A DNA stretch of 64,000 nucleotides from Psychrobacter frigidicola (GTDB lineage Bacteria; Pseudomonadota; Gammaproteobacteria; Pseudomonadales; Moraxellaceae), in contig NZ_VORZ01000001.1 of assembly GCF_007997305.1 (NCBI RefSeq), positions 1,240,001-1,304,000 on the forward strand. Reading direction: 5' to 3'. Positions 19,146-27,478 of this stretch are shown in pieces (positions within the stretch are counted from its first letter, which is position 1; each line of letters begins with the position of its first letter). The translations under genes and the position numbers were made by a program. A model generated the notes under the pieces. The model searched no databases, was not told the DNA's origin, and saw nothing but the letters and a program-made list of their open reading frames with translations.

Positions 19146-20293
19146 CATTTTTTTGGAGTACTTGGATTACCGTACTAAGTTTCATGTGTTGGGCGGGTAT
19201 CCTTGGTGTCTTACTAATGGTATTAAAATATAAACCAGAAGTAGAAGAAGACGGCACAACAGGTCATGACTATGACGGTATCCGAGAATACGATAAGCCG
19301 CTGCCTAAATGGTGGTTGGTGATATTTTTTGGCTCAATTATTTGGGGCATTGCTTATTGGATATTTTTCCCGGCTGTGTTTCCAAAACACTGGGATGGTA
19401 TCGCAACCGTAGAAATTGATGGCAAAACGGTACCTTGGACCTCTCACAATGAGTTAAATAGTGATCTAGAAAGTAATAATAAAGTATTCACTGATAACTT
19501 TGAAAAAAGCATTTTGGCAAACGCGGACGCAAGCGGTGCTACTAAGACCTTAGCAAGCTTAGCTGAAATGCAAGCAACCATGCGTCGTAGTGAGTCACCT
19601 CCTGCAGATTTGCAAACTCAGATTGATGAGAAAACCGCAGAACTTGCTCCTTACATCGAAAAGCTTGCTGAAAACCCGAATGCATTAAAAGTCGGTAGCC
19701 GTTTGTTCTTACAGAACTGTTCGGTGTGTCATGGCTCTAACGCTAAAGGCGCAACTGGCTATCCTAACTTGACTGATAACGACTGGCTATATGGTGGAGA
19801 AGCAACTAATCTTTTAACCACGCTACATAAAGGTAGGGTTGGGGGTATGCCAGCATGGCGTGATCAAATCGGTGAAGATGGTGTGCGAGCAGCATCAGAG
19901 TACGTTTTATCATTATCTACTAATAATGGCGATAAAAATAATGGTGAGCTTGACAAAAATTTAGTCGCGCAAGGCGGACCTATCTTTCAGCAGAATTGTG
20001 CACTGTGCCACGATAAAGATGGTAAAGGTATGATTTCAGCAGGTGCGCCAAACTTAACTGATAATATCTGGCTATATGGTGGCGAACGCGAAACAGTACG
20101 TAATACTTTACGTTACGGTAGAGCCGGTGTTATGCCTGAATGGGAAACTAAGTTAGGTAACGAGCGTATTATGTTGGTTGTAGCTTATGTTTACTCATTA
20201 TCAGACCGAGGTGCTCAAACAGCTAATGCTTCAATACCTGCAAATACTACTGCACCAAAAGCAGCAGCACCTGCAGCGACTCCTGCTACTTAA
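19142..20293 (+). CDS. ccoP: cbb3-type cytochrome c oxidase subunit III (di-heme c)
   Basis: A 383-residue di-heme cytochrome. Two N-terminal helices (about 5-28 and 56-78) anchor two tandem cytochrome c domains, with heme motifs CSVCH (near residue 198) and CALCH (near 285). Each is followed by a PNLTDN-W-YGG repeat. It takes electrons from soluble or membrane cytochromes and passes them to CcoO. The last 25 residues are an Ala/Pro/Thr-rich tail beyond the normal family end. A strong terminator at 20352 closes the ccoNOQP unit. Confidence 0.96.
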   Translation: MTFFWSTWITVLSFMCWAGILGVLLMVLKYKPEVEEDGTTGHDYDGIREYDKPLPKWWLVIFFGSIIWGIAYWIFFPAVFPKHWDGIATVEIDGKTVPWTSHNELNSDLESNNKVFTDNFEKSILANADASGATKTLASLAEMQATMRRSESPPADLQTQIDEKTAELAPYIEKLAENPNALKVGSRLFLQNCSVCHGSNAKGATGYPNLTDNDWLYGGEATNLLTTLHKGRVGGMPAWRDQIGEDGVRAASEYVLSLSTNNGDKNNGELDKNLVAQGGPIFQQNCALCHDKDGKGMISAGAPNLTDNIWLYGGERETVRNTLRYGRAGVMPEWETKLGNERIMLVVAYVYSLSDRGAQTANASIPANTTAPKAAAPAATPAT

Positions 20294-20351
20294 TAAGTCT
20301 GTAGTTCATTACGACTTAGTAAATAGCTGAATCATAGGATATTACAATTTA

Positions 20352-20387
20352 AAAAAAGGAGAGCTGTCATTACAGTTCTCCTTTTTT
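20352..20387 (+). terminator. Terminator of the ccoNOQP operon
   Basis: GGAGAGCTGT / ACAGTTCTCC stem (10 bp, one G-T pair, CATT loop), flanked by A7 and T6 runs. It lies just before the IS insertion. Confidence 0.88.
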
Positions 20388-20405
20388 ATTTAAAAAAACT
20401 CGCTT

Positions 20406-21269
20406 AGGGGCTGTATAGAATTCAAATCAGCGGCAGCCAAATAAAGACACAAGCTAGAATAACAGCAGCCTCATAACTGTCTTTGAGCTTATCATAGCGT
20501 GTGGCAATGCCTCTGAAGTGTTTTAACCTAGCAAAGGCGTTTTCTACCAAGTGGCGACAGCGATATAAATACCAATCTAGCGTATCATTGTTGCTTTTTG
20601 AATTTGACTTAACCGGTATGACTGATTCAGCACCGTGTTCAAAGATACACTCTCTGATATTGCTACTGTCATAGCCTCTATCTGCGACAACCGCCTTAGT
20701 CTCTTTTTTAATGGTACTTTTAATCAGCCTGTTAGCCATTTTAGAATCATGTACCTGTCCTCCTGTCAGCTCAACATGGACAGGATTACCACAGGCATCG
20801 ACCATTAGATGCAACTTGCTACTATTACCAGCAACGCTGGTGCCGATGGCTTCATCACAACCGCTGGCAGCGCCTATACTGTGCTGATGTGCTTTTACCA
20901 CGCTACCATCTATAAATAACCATTCGCTATCATAGTCTGCGGTCACTATAGTCATCAGTTGCTGCCATTTACCCGTTTTACGCCAATAGCGGTATTGGTG
21001 ATATATAGCAGACCACTTGCCAAAATAGGCAGGTAAATCTCGCCAAGGACAGCCAATACGGATGCGGTACAGCATCGCTTCAACGGTTCGTCTTAGATTG
21101 GGCTTGTTATATATGTTGATTTGTCGCAATATATAAAACAGCTTTTTCCATTGTTCATCAGTGAGCATGGTACGAGTCATAAGTGACGCCTTTTCTCTTT
21201 GTTGTGGTAAACAAGAGTGTAAGGCGTTGCTTATTTTTTTCAACTATTTCCCAATTCTATACAGCCCCT
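20406..21269 (-). mobile_element. Complete IS5-family insertion sequence
   Basis: An element of about 864 bp. Its 17-bp terminal inverted repeats AGGGGCTGTATAGAATT are perfect at 20406-20422 and, inverted, at 21253-21269. A single intact DDE transposase lies between them, its stop codon touching the left repeat. The flanks (CGCTT before, GGTGT after) show no clear target-site duplication, so exact ends may shift by a base or two. It sits between the ccoP terminator and ccoG and disrupts no gene. IR sequence and transposase suggest the IS427-like subgroup. Confidence 0.9.
20422..21180 (-). CDS. IS5 family transposase
   Basis: About 253 residues from the ATG at 21180 (MTRTMLTDEQWKKLF); an in-frame ATG at 21243 would extend it into less typical sequence. 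The N-terminal DUF4096-like region (CPWRDLPAYFGKW) is followed by the RNase-H-like catalytic core. The DDE residues appear in WLFIDGSVVKAHQH, VVADRGYDS and HLVENAFARLKHFRGIATRYDK. No frameshift or stop interrupts it, so it may be active. It catalyses cut-and-paste style movement of its own element. Confidence 0.92.
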   Translation of the reverse strand: MTRTMLTDEQWKKLFYILRQINIYNKPNLRRTVEAMLYRIRIGCPWRDLPAYFGKWSAIYHQYRYWRKTGKWQQLMTIVTADYDSEWLFIDGSVVKAHQHSIGAASGCDEAIGTSVAGNSSKLHLMVDACGNPVHVELTGGQVHDSKMANRLIKSTIKKETKAVVADRGYDSSNIRECIFEHGAESVIPVKSNSKSNNDTLDWYLYRCRHLVENAFARLKHFRGIATRYDKLKDSYEAAVILACVFIWLPLI

Positions 21270-21602
21270 GGTGTTCTTAGGTAAATATTCATACTTTTTA
21301 AATAGTAATACGTAGATGTTAGACGGAATAGAGGCTAGCTATCGCTATTTATATTCATATAATGATTGTTTTTCTAGATTATCACCCCACTTATGTGAAA
21401 GCGAATGCTAAAATGATGACCACTAAAACCAGTTATTTATAATCGCTCATTCAGTAGTTGGAACCATATTGGTATTTATTATGTACAAGAATTCCACTAC
21501 TTACTGACATTGATAACAGCGTAACCTCCCGCCTCTTATTTTTACAATAAGTGATTGTTACCCATGCCAGCAGACTGATTCTTTTTTTAAAGAGGCAAGT
21601 TT
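21270..21602. other. Region between the IS and ccoG
   Basis: No gene. A TATAAT at 21358-21363 without a good -35 could be part of the ccoG promoter. ccoG needs its own promoter because ccoNOQP ends in a terminator. The AAAGAGGCAAG ribosome-binding site of ccoG is at the right end. Confidence 0.4.
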
Positions 21603-23012
21603 ATGTCAGCACCACAACCTAATCGAATTCCTGTTATTGAAGTCGACCTTAACGCCACCAAAAAACGTATTCATCCTAGATTCATCACAGGATTTTATCA
21701 AAATATCCGTGTTATCAGTATGTATGCATTTTTGGCATTGTTTCTGATTTTACCGTGGCTGCGCTATAACGGTCGGCAGGCAATTTGGTTTGATGTTCCA
21801 TCTCAGCATTACTATATTTTTGGTATGACCTTCTTAACCCAAGATTTTTACTTTATTGCAGCATTTGCGCTTATTGCCGCCTTCACCTTATTCATGGTGA
21901 CCGTATATGCGGGGCGGGTGTGGTGCGGCTATGCGTGTCCACAAACGATTTGGACGCATATGTTCCAATACGTTGAGAAATTGGTGATTGGCGACCGTAA
22001 TAAGCGTATTAAGTTCGATAAACAGCCGATGAGCGCTAATAAAGCTTTTAAGCGCTTTTTAGTTTATTTTATTTGGTTCATATTCTCGATGATTACGGCC
22101 ACTACGTTCGTCAGTTATGTATCGGGCACAGATACCATATACCAAAGTTGGCAGATGATAGGATTTATTCCGTTTCCTGATTGGTCAACGTGGATATGGG
22201 TTGCAGTGTTTATTTTTGCTTTTTCTACTTATGTGAATGCGGGCTATATGCGTGAACAGATGTGTATTCAAATCTGTCCCTATGGCCGTTTCCAGAGTGT
22301 GATGTTTGATAAAGATACCCTTGTCGTGTCTTATGATTATGACCGCGGTGAGCCTCGCGGTGCTCGTAAAAAAGGCACCCACCCTGATAACTTAGGTGAT
22401 TGTATAGAATGTCAGATGTGCGTACAGGTCTGCCCTACTGGAATCGACATTCGAGATGGTCTGCAAGTGGCCTGTATTCAGTGCGCTGCCTGTGTCGATG
22501 CCTGTAATGAGATTATGGATAAAGTTGGCTATCCACGTGGTCTAATTCGTTATACCACAGAGCGGCAATTGGCTGAAAAAGAAGCTACTCGCGTACTCAG
22601 CCCGCGTTTATTTGCTTATCTAACCTTACTTGCGGTGTTATGCGGTGGTGTTATATACGCCTTGGCTGATCGTGTACCGTTAGAGATTGATATACGCCGT
22701 GACCGTAACCAGCTGTCATCAACCAATGCTCAAGGTATGATCGAAAACAGCTATGTCGTTAAGCTCACCAATAAAACTCAGGAAGCACACACTTATAAAA
22801 TCACTTTAGCGGCACAAGATGGCTTGAGCTTACAACTGCGTTTCAACGATGTACCCTTAGATCCTGGTGAAAGCTTCGATATGTCAGTAAGTATTCAAGG
22901 TGACCCCGCAGTTATTACGGAAGTACAGACACCCGTTACGTTAAATGTAGTGAGTGAAGATGGTAAATACAAAGTGAGTAAGCAAAATATCTTTACTACT
23001 CAAGGTCAATAG
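21603..23012 (+). CDS. ccoG: Cytochrome c oxidase accessory protein CcoG (polyferredoxin)
   Basis: A 469-residue membrane protein with about five helices and two [4Fe-4S]-type Cys clusters in CIECQMCVQVCP and CIQCAACVDACN (about residues 267-301). Two further Cys-Pro motifs are CGYACPQTIW and CIQICPYGR. The C-terminal 120 residues form an Ig-like periplasmic domain. CcoG (RdxA/FixG) is an assembly factor for cbb3 oxidase, reported to act in copper reduction for CuB insertion. It lies downstream of ccoNOQP but is separated by a terminator and an IS; ccoH follows after about 196 bp. Confidence 0.95.
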   Translation: MSAPQPNRIPVIEVDLNATKKRIHPRFITGFYQNIRVISMYAFLALFLILPWLRYNGRQAIWFDVPSQHYYIFGMTFLTQDFYFIAAFALIAAFTLFMVTVYAGRVWCGYACPQTIWTHMFQYVEKLVIGDRNKRIKFDKQPMSANKAFKRFLVYFIWFIFSMITATTFVSYVSGTDTIYQSWQMIGFIPFPDWSTWIWVAVFIFAFSTYVNAGYMREQMCIQICPYGRFQSVMFDKDTLVVSYDYDRGEPRGARKKGTHPDNLGDCIECQMCVQVCPTGIDIRDGLQVACIQCAACVDACNEIMDKVGYPRGLIRYTTERQLAEKEATRVLSPRLFAYLTLLAVLCGGVIYALADRVPLEIDIRRDRNQLSSTNAQGMIENSYVVKLTNKTQEAHTYKITLAAQDGLSLQLRFNDVPLDPGESFDMSVSIQGDPAVITEVQTPVTLNVVSEDGKYKVSKQNIFTTQGQ

Positions 23013-23208
23013 GTGCTTAAAGAACATAACTCCTTTAAAACAGATCAGCTTTCTGTTAAGTGTTTGTTTATCAGACACTTAGCAGATGCAGTCCCTCACA
23101 AATCAAGCTATACTGACTATGATTATTAATTATCATTGAACGAGCAGCATTTGGCGGCTAAGTTTATAAGTTGATACATTAAATAGATGTTTAATAAATA
23201 GGTATTTT

Positions 23209-23796
23209 ATGTCGACCCCAACTCAATCCCCAGACTTTAAACAACAAGACAGTCAACCATGGTATAAAAACTACATGGTAGTCGTTTTTGTTATTGGTAT
23301 GCCAGCTTTTGTAGTGATTGCTTGCATTTGGTTTGTATATTACTCTTACCAAATCCGTGATAGCGTGGTGCGTGATGACTGGTATATGGATGGTAAGACG
23401 CTATATCACGATGTGGGACGCGATAAGCTGACCTATGATTTAGACTTACATGGTAAAATGCAGTTTTCAGATAAGGGAGATATTACTTTTTATCTGAACT
23501 ATCCTGAGCAAAGCTTACAAACCGGTAAGCTGCTTAATGGCGAAGCTCTGACCTACCCTGATACGCTAGACTTATCTATCTCACACGCGACCGATATCAA
23601 AAAAGATCGTGACGTGACACTGCAGCACCAAAGTGGCAATAAATATAGTGCACAAGTTGATTTAGATAATGTCAAAGGTAAATATTATTTACAAGTTAGC
23701 CATGACGGTAAAGATGATTGGCGCATGCAAGACGTGGCGAAATTACCGCGTCCAGAGGTAAGCTTTAATCCGCTACCCGTATTTGCTAAAAGTTAG
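23209..23796 (+). CDS. ccoH: FixH family protein (CcoH), cbb3 oxidase assembly
   Basis: A 195-residue protein with one N-terminal membrane helix (about 24-46: YMVVVFVIGMPAFVVIACIW) and a periplasmic beta-rich FixH domain. The cytoplasmic-side WYKNYMV and the YYSYQIRDSVVRDDWYMDGK segment after the helix are typical of CcoH. It assists maturation of the cbb3 complex. The usual next genes, ccoI (Cu-ATPase) and ccoS, do not follow; a bidirectional terminator and the reverse-strand ttcA lie downstream instead. Confidence 0.88.
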   Translation: MSTPTQSPDFKQQDSQPWYKNYMVVVFVIGMPAFVVIACIWFVYYSYQIRDSVVRDDWYMDGKTLYHDVGRDKLTYDLDLHGKMQFSDKGDITFYLNYPEQSLQTGKLLNGEALTYPDTLDLSISHATDIKKDRDVTLQHQSGNKYSAQVDLDNVKGKYYLQVSHDGKDDWRMQDVAKLPRPEVSFNPLPVFAKS

Positions 23797-23878
23797 CCAC
23801 TTATTTAAAAAACTAAATTGAAATATTAAGGCCAACGTACTGCAAGAACTTGATTTACTCATCAGAATTGAAAGATAG

Positions 23879-23911
23879 AAAAACCCGGCTATTCATTAGC
23901 TGGGTTTTTTT
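23879..23911. terminator. Bidirectional terminator between ccoH and ttcA
   Basis: AAAAACCCGGCTA / TAGCTGGGTTTTT, a 13-bp stem with one wobble, 5-nt loop and T runs on both strands. Confidence 0.9.
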
Positions 23912-23947
23912 ATCTCAGTTTTGTGCTAGCCAGTTGGCTTTATATGT

Positions 23948-25117
23948 TTATATAGCTGGATTGACTGTCGGAATCTTTTGTTTCTGACAGATGTTACTAT
24001 CAACTGGTTGGGTATTTTTTGAGGAAGTTTTATCGGCAGACTTTGGGTTATTTGGATTAAAGGTTTGGGTTTTTGGTGCAACCGGCAACCCAATCTCAGC
24101 TAGGCTATCCACTTGCCCTGCTTGGATATTATTACCTTCAAATAAACGCGCGTTATCATTACGCTCAAGGCTCAGACGTTCAAAGTCGAATAGCTCTCTA
24201 TCAGCTAATTGCGAAGGAGCAACATTTTGCATGGCTTTGAAAATAGACGCCAAACGCTGCGGATGGGCATCATCCCACTCGCGCAACATATCATTAATAA
24301 TGGCACGCTGCAGATTGGTTTGGCTACCACACAGATTGCATGGAATAATCGGAAAGTCTTTTAAACGCGCATACTCGATAATATCTTTTTCTTCAACATA
24401 GGCCAATGGGCGAATAAGCATGTTTTGTTTGTCATCACTCAGTAGCTTCGGTGGCATAGATTTTAGTGAGCCGCCATGGAATAGATTAAGAAAGAACGTT
24501 GCTAACATGTCATCACGATGATGACCAAGCGCAACTTTAGTAGCACCAATTTGTTTAGCAAACCCATATAACGAGCCACGGCGCAAACGCGAACAGGCAG
24601 AACAATAGGTCTTACCTTCTGGCACCACGCTTTTAACAATACTATAAGTGTCTTTTTCTAATATATAGTGCGCAATGCCTTGTGCATTTAGGTAATTAGG
24701 TAGTACATCTTCTGGATAGTCAGGCTGCTTTTGATCCAAGTTAACAGCGACCACGTCAAAATGAATCGGGGCAATGCGTTTTAATAACAGCAAAATATCA
24801 AGTAAGGTATAGCTGTCTTTGCCACCTGAAACACAGACCATCACTACATCGCCCTCTTCGATCATATTAAAATCACGAATCGCCCATGATACTTGTCTAC
24901 GCAGCTTTTTTTGTAATTTACGAAAGTGGGCGGAATCTGTGGCTACTGGCTGAGTAACGAAGAGCTCATCACTATGAACAGTATCGCTATCGTGCGCAGT
25001 ATTTTCTTCAGCACTATTATCGATGCTATCCTGTTCCCAGCCATTATAATTGGTGCTCACAGCATCAGTGTTAGCTTGAGATGTGAGCGTTGGCGTAAAT
25101 AAGGTAGCAGCAGTCAT
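23948..25117 (-). CDS. ttcA: tRNA 2-thiocytidine(32) synthetase TtcA
   Basis: A 389-residue PP-loop ATPase. The SGGKDS motif is at 97-102, and the paired Cys motifs CSAC (in [15 protein letters not shown]) and CNLC (in [11 protein letters not shown]) define TtcA. It uses an Fe-S cluster to thiolate cytidine 32 in some tRNAs. Compared with the roughly 311-residue E. coli enzyme, it has an acidic N-terminal extension of about 60 residues and a low-complexity C-terminal tail of about 60 residues. Single-gene unit; its start region faces queC. Confidence 0.93.
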   Translation of the reverse strand: MTAATLFTPTLTSQANTDAVSTNYNGWEQDSIDNSAEENTAHDSDTVHSDELFVTQPVATDSAHFRKLQKKLRRQVSWAIRDFNMIEEGDVVMVCVSGGKDSYTLLDILLLLKRIAPIHFDVVAVNLDQKQPDYPEDVLPNYLNAQGIAHYILEKDTYSIVKSVVPEGKTYCSACSRLRRGSLYGFAKQIGATKVALGHHRDDMLATFFLNLFHGGSLKSMPPKLLSDDKQNMLIRPLAYVEEKDIIEYARLKDFPIIPCNLCGSQTNLQRAIINDMLREWDDAHPQRLASIFKAMQNVAPSQLADRELFDFERLSLERNDNARLFEGNNIQAGQVDSLAEIGLPVAPKTQTFNPNNPKSADKTSSKNTQPVDSNICQKQKIPTVNPAI

Positions 25118-25427
25118 AAATTACTCGATGTTTATAAATTAATAGTTTTGCAATAAGATTTCGCAGCAAAAAGCTTAGCGCTGCGTAGTTATGAAATACA
25201 ACCGTATTAGCAATAATCTTAAAAATGATAGCAATTATAACAAAAACTGCTAATAGTTTGAAAAGAGGCTACTAACTTTAAGCATCAAAGGTAACGCCAA
25301 AAAAGATAGCGCTAAATACTATTTTATTAAATTGTATTGACGATATCCAAAGCCATGGTTCTGTAATAGGACTAATTTTGCTAAAATAGCGCATTACCAT
25401 TTATTCATAATAATTAAAGACCTAACT
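25118..25427. other. Divergent promoter region ttcA/queC
   Basis: 310 bp, AT-rich. Contains the likely queC promoter described separately. No riboswitch-like conserved structure was recognised upstream of queC. Confidence 0.4.
25359..25387 (+). promoter_or_regulatory. Putative sigma-70 promoter of queC
   Basis: TTCTGT at 25359-25364, 17-bp spacer, TAAAAT at 25382-25387 with an extended -10 TG two bases upstream (TGCTAAAAT). Suitable distance to the queC ATG at 25428. Sequence-pattern inference only. Confidence 0.5.
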
Positions 25428-26177
25428 ATGACAAACATTAAGCTTAATAACCCGACCGAAAAAACCCAAAATGCCGTCGTGCTACTCTCAGGTGGCCTCG
25501 ACTCTGTAACTTGTCTTTATTGGGCAAAAGCACGTTATGCTACCGTTACTGCGCTGAGTTTTGACTACGGACAGCGCCACAATAGTGAACTTGTAGCGGC
25601 TAAGACGATTGCTGAATTGGCCGGTGTCAATCATCGTATTATTGATATCGATATTGCCCAGCTGGGCGGCTCATCACTCACTGACCATAGTATGATTGTC
25701 CCTGATGGTGATGCTGATAAATTTCCTAATAAAAAACATGATGTAATTGATAACGATGCCATTCCGAACACCTACGTACCAGCGCGTAATACGATATTTT
25801 TATCTTATGCCTTGGCAGTCGCTGAAGTGACTGATGCCAATCATATCGTCATCGGGGTGAGCTCGGTTGATTATTCTGGTTATCCTGATTGTCGCCCAGA
25901 ATATATTGCAGCTTTCGAACATATGGCGAATCTAGCGACAAAAGCAGGCGTTACCGGTCATCATCTCAGTATCCAAACGCCATTGCAACAATTGTCTAAA
26001 GCACAAACCATCGAGCTTGGTCTATCGTTGGGCGTGGATTACGGTCAGACTATCTCCTGCTATCAAGCTGACAGCCATGGCCTTGCGTGCGGCGTATGTG
26101 ACAGCTGTGCGCTACGACGTCAAGGATTTGCTCAAGTAGGCATCGCTGACCCTACTCACTATCAATCACAGCCATAA
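25428..26177 (+). CDS. queC: 7-cyano-7-deazaguanine synthase QueC
   Basis: A 249-residue ATP-dependent enzyme that converts carboxy-deazaguanine to preQ0 in the queuosine pathway. The PP-loop SGGLDS is at 21-26; the FDYGQRH and PARNTIFLSYAL segments are family hallmarks. The C-terminal zinc site is CYQ...CGVCDSCALRRQGF. A queE gene for the preceding step lies in the same window at 59208, about 33 kb away, so the pathway genes are dispersed. Length is slightly over the family norm because of a loop around residues 85-110. Confidence 0.95.
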   Translation: MTNIKLNNPTEKTQNAVVLLSGGLDSVTCLYWAKARYATVTALSFDYGQRHNSELVAAKTIAELAGVNHRIIDIDIAQLGGSSLTDHSMIVPDGDADKFPNKKHDVIDNDAIPNTYVPARNTIFLSYALAVAEVTDANHIVIGVSSVDYSGYPDCRPEYIAAFEHMANLATKAGVTGHHLSIQTPLQQLSKAQTIELGLSLGVDYGQTISCYQADSHGLACGVCDSCALRRQGFAQVGIADPTHYQSQP

Positions 26178-26404
26178 GTTGATCTTAAATTAGTATAAAA
26201 TAGGGTATAAAGTGTAAATAAGGCAGCGATTATAAACACATGCGTAACATATAATTGCATCAATACAGCATGTGCATAGTATTTTTTGCCAAAAATAGTT
26301 GTTATGGTAAGCAAGTTTATATTTATAATCACTTGTTATATTTTTAGTCCCTAGTTTTTATTATGATTTTAATGGATTTTTTAACACCCCTTGAGAGGAT
26401 ATTT

Positions 26405-26734
26405 ATGAAGCTATTGCAACTCCTACCCCTAGCATTTATTGGTTTTATTGCCATGCCACAAGCCAATGCATTGGATATCAAACAAGACAATATTAATAAC
26501 TGTGTTAATGGCGCCGTGAAGTTTAAAGTCGCTGACAAAAGCACTGCCACCAAACTTTGTAAATGTACCATCGATGTCCGTAGCAAAATGACTATTGGTC
26601 AAATGTGGGAAATCGAGAGTTACGCGCAAAGCAAAAAAGACCCATCCACTTTGCCTTACGTAAAGAAATTGCAGAAAGACTTACAACAATGCACAACAGG
26701 CTTAGATTTAAAACAGCCACAAAAACCAGCTTAA
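26405..26734 (+). CDS. Small secreted Cys-containing hypothetical protein
   Basis: 109 residues. The start at 26405 has a GAGAGGAT ribosome-binding site and gives a clear Sec signal peptide (KLLQLLPLAFIGFIAMPQANA-type; cleavage after ANA near residue 22). An upstream in-frame ATG at 26363 would bury the signal. The mature part of about 87 residues has four Cys (NNCVN, LCKCT, QQC), so disulfides are likely in the periplasm. Family not recognised. It is a single-gene unit with a terminator at 26765. Confidence 0.75.
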   Translation: MKLLQLLPLAFIGFIAMPQANALDIKQDNINNCVNGAVKFKVADKSTATKLCKCTIDVRSKMTIGQMWEIESYAQSKKDPSTLPYVKKLQKDLQQCTTGLDLKQPQKPA

Positions 26735-26764
26735 ACAACTCGTTAAATAAGTATCGTATAACCT

Positions 26765-26793
26765 AAAAGACTGGCAATTGTCAGTCTTTTTTT
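26765..26793 (+). terminator. Intrinsic terminator
   Basis: AAAAGACTG / CAGTCTTTT stem with loop GCAATTGT, then T7 overall; downstream of the small secreted protein gene. Confidence 0.85.
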
Positions 26794-26919
26794 GGCTAAC
26801 AGTTGCCAATAAACCGCCAAAATGTCAGACTGATACCTGCCTACAATTTATCTACTTACCTAAACATAGCCCTTAATTAAGACTCACTATAAAGCCTCAA
26901 AACTAAAAAGGAATTTATA

Positions 26920-27417
26920 ATGGCTAAGCCCACTGCCGAAGTGATAGTGCTACCGGACTTTCCAGTAACGATAGTACGTGAGCTGGATGGTCACTTTATT
27001 CATGATGATATTAGTCTAACCGAGCTGATTGAACATACAGATAAAGGTCTTATCCTCTACTTTTATCCAAAAGACGATACCCCAGGTTGTACGACACAAG
27101 CGACTGAGTTTACTAATAATATTAATGCTTTTGATACTTTAGGCTACGATATCATTGGTGTCTCTCGCGATAGCGTTGACTCTCATGAAAAGTTCATTGA
27201 TAAATATGACCTACAGATTCCACTTATCAGTGATAGTGATGAAAAATTATGTCAGTACTTCGATGTCATTAAAGAAAAAAACATGTATGGCAAAATTTCA
27301 CTAGGTTTAGTGCGCTCAGTATTCGTATTCGATAAAGAAGGCACTTTAACTCATGCCCAGCGTAATTTACGTGCCGCAGGTTATACTGATCGTTTACTTG
27401 ATACCTTAGCGCCATAA
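26920..27417 (+). CDS. bcp: BCP/PrxQ-type peroxiredoxin
   Basis: A 165-residue thioredoxin-fold peroxiredoxin. The peroxidatic Cys57 lies in YPKDDTPGCTTQATEF. It reduces H2O2 and organic peroxides using a thiol donor. The resolving Cys that E. coli BCP has five residues later is replaced by Thr62; the only other Cys is in KLCQYFDV. The enzyme probably follows a 1-Cys or atypical mechanism. An AAAAAGGAA ribosome-binding site precedes the ATG. The dihydrolipoyl-dehydrogenase-like gene follows after 61 bp without a terminator, so the two may be co-transcribed. Confidence 0.92.
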   Translation: MAKPTAEVIVLPDFPVTIVRELDGHFIHDDISLTELIEHTDKGLILYFYPKDDTPGCTTQATEFTNNINAFDTLGYDIIGVSRDSVDSHEKFIDKYDLQIPLISDSDEKLCQYFDVIKEKNMYGKISLGLVRSVFVFDKEGTLTHAQRNLRAAGYTDRLLDTLAP

Positions 27418-27478
27418 TAATTGTTTGCTAACGAATTAAATACTAATAACAATAACGCACTTAATACTTGAGAATAAT

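Noticed and set aside
20401-20421. Target-site duplication for the IS5 copy
   Set aside because: Flanks CTCGCTT and GGTGTTC do not match for any reasonable choice of element ends.
25118-25427. preQ1 riboswitch before queC
   Set aside because: No preQ1 aptamer-like pseudoknot pattern recognised; a plain promoter explains the region.
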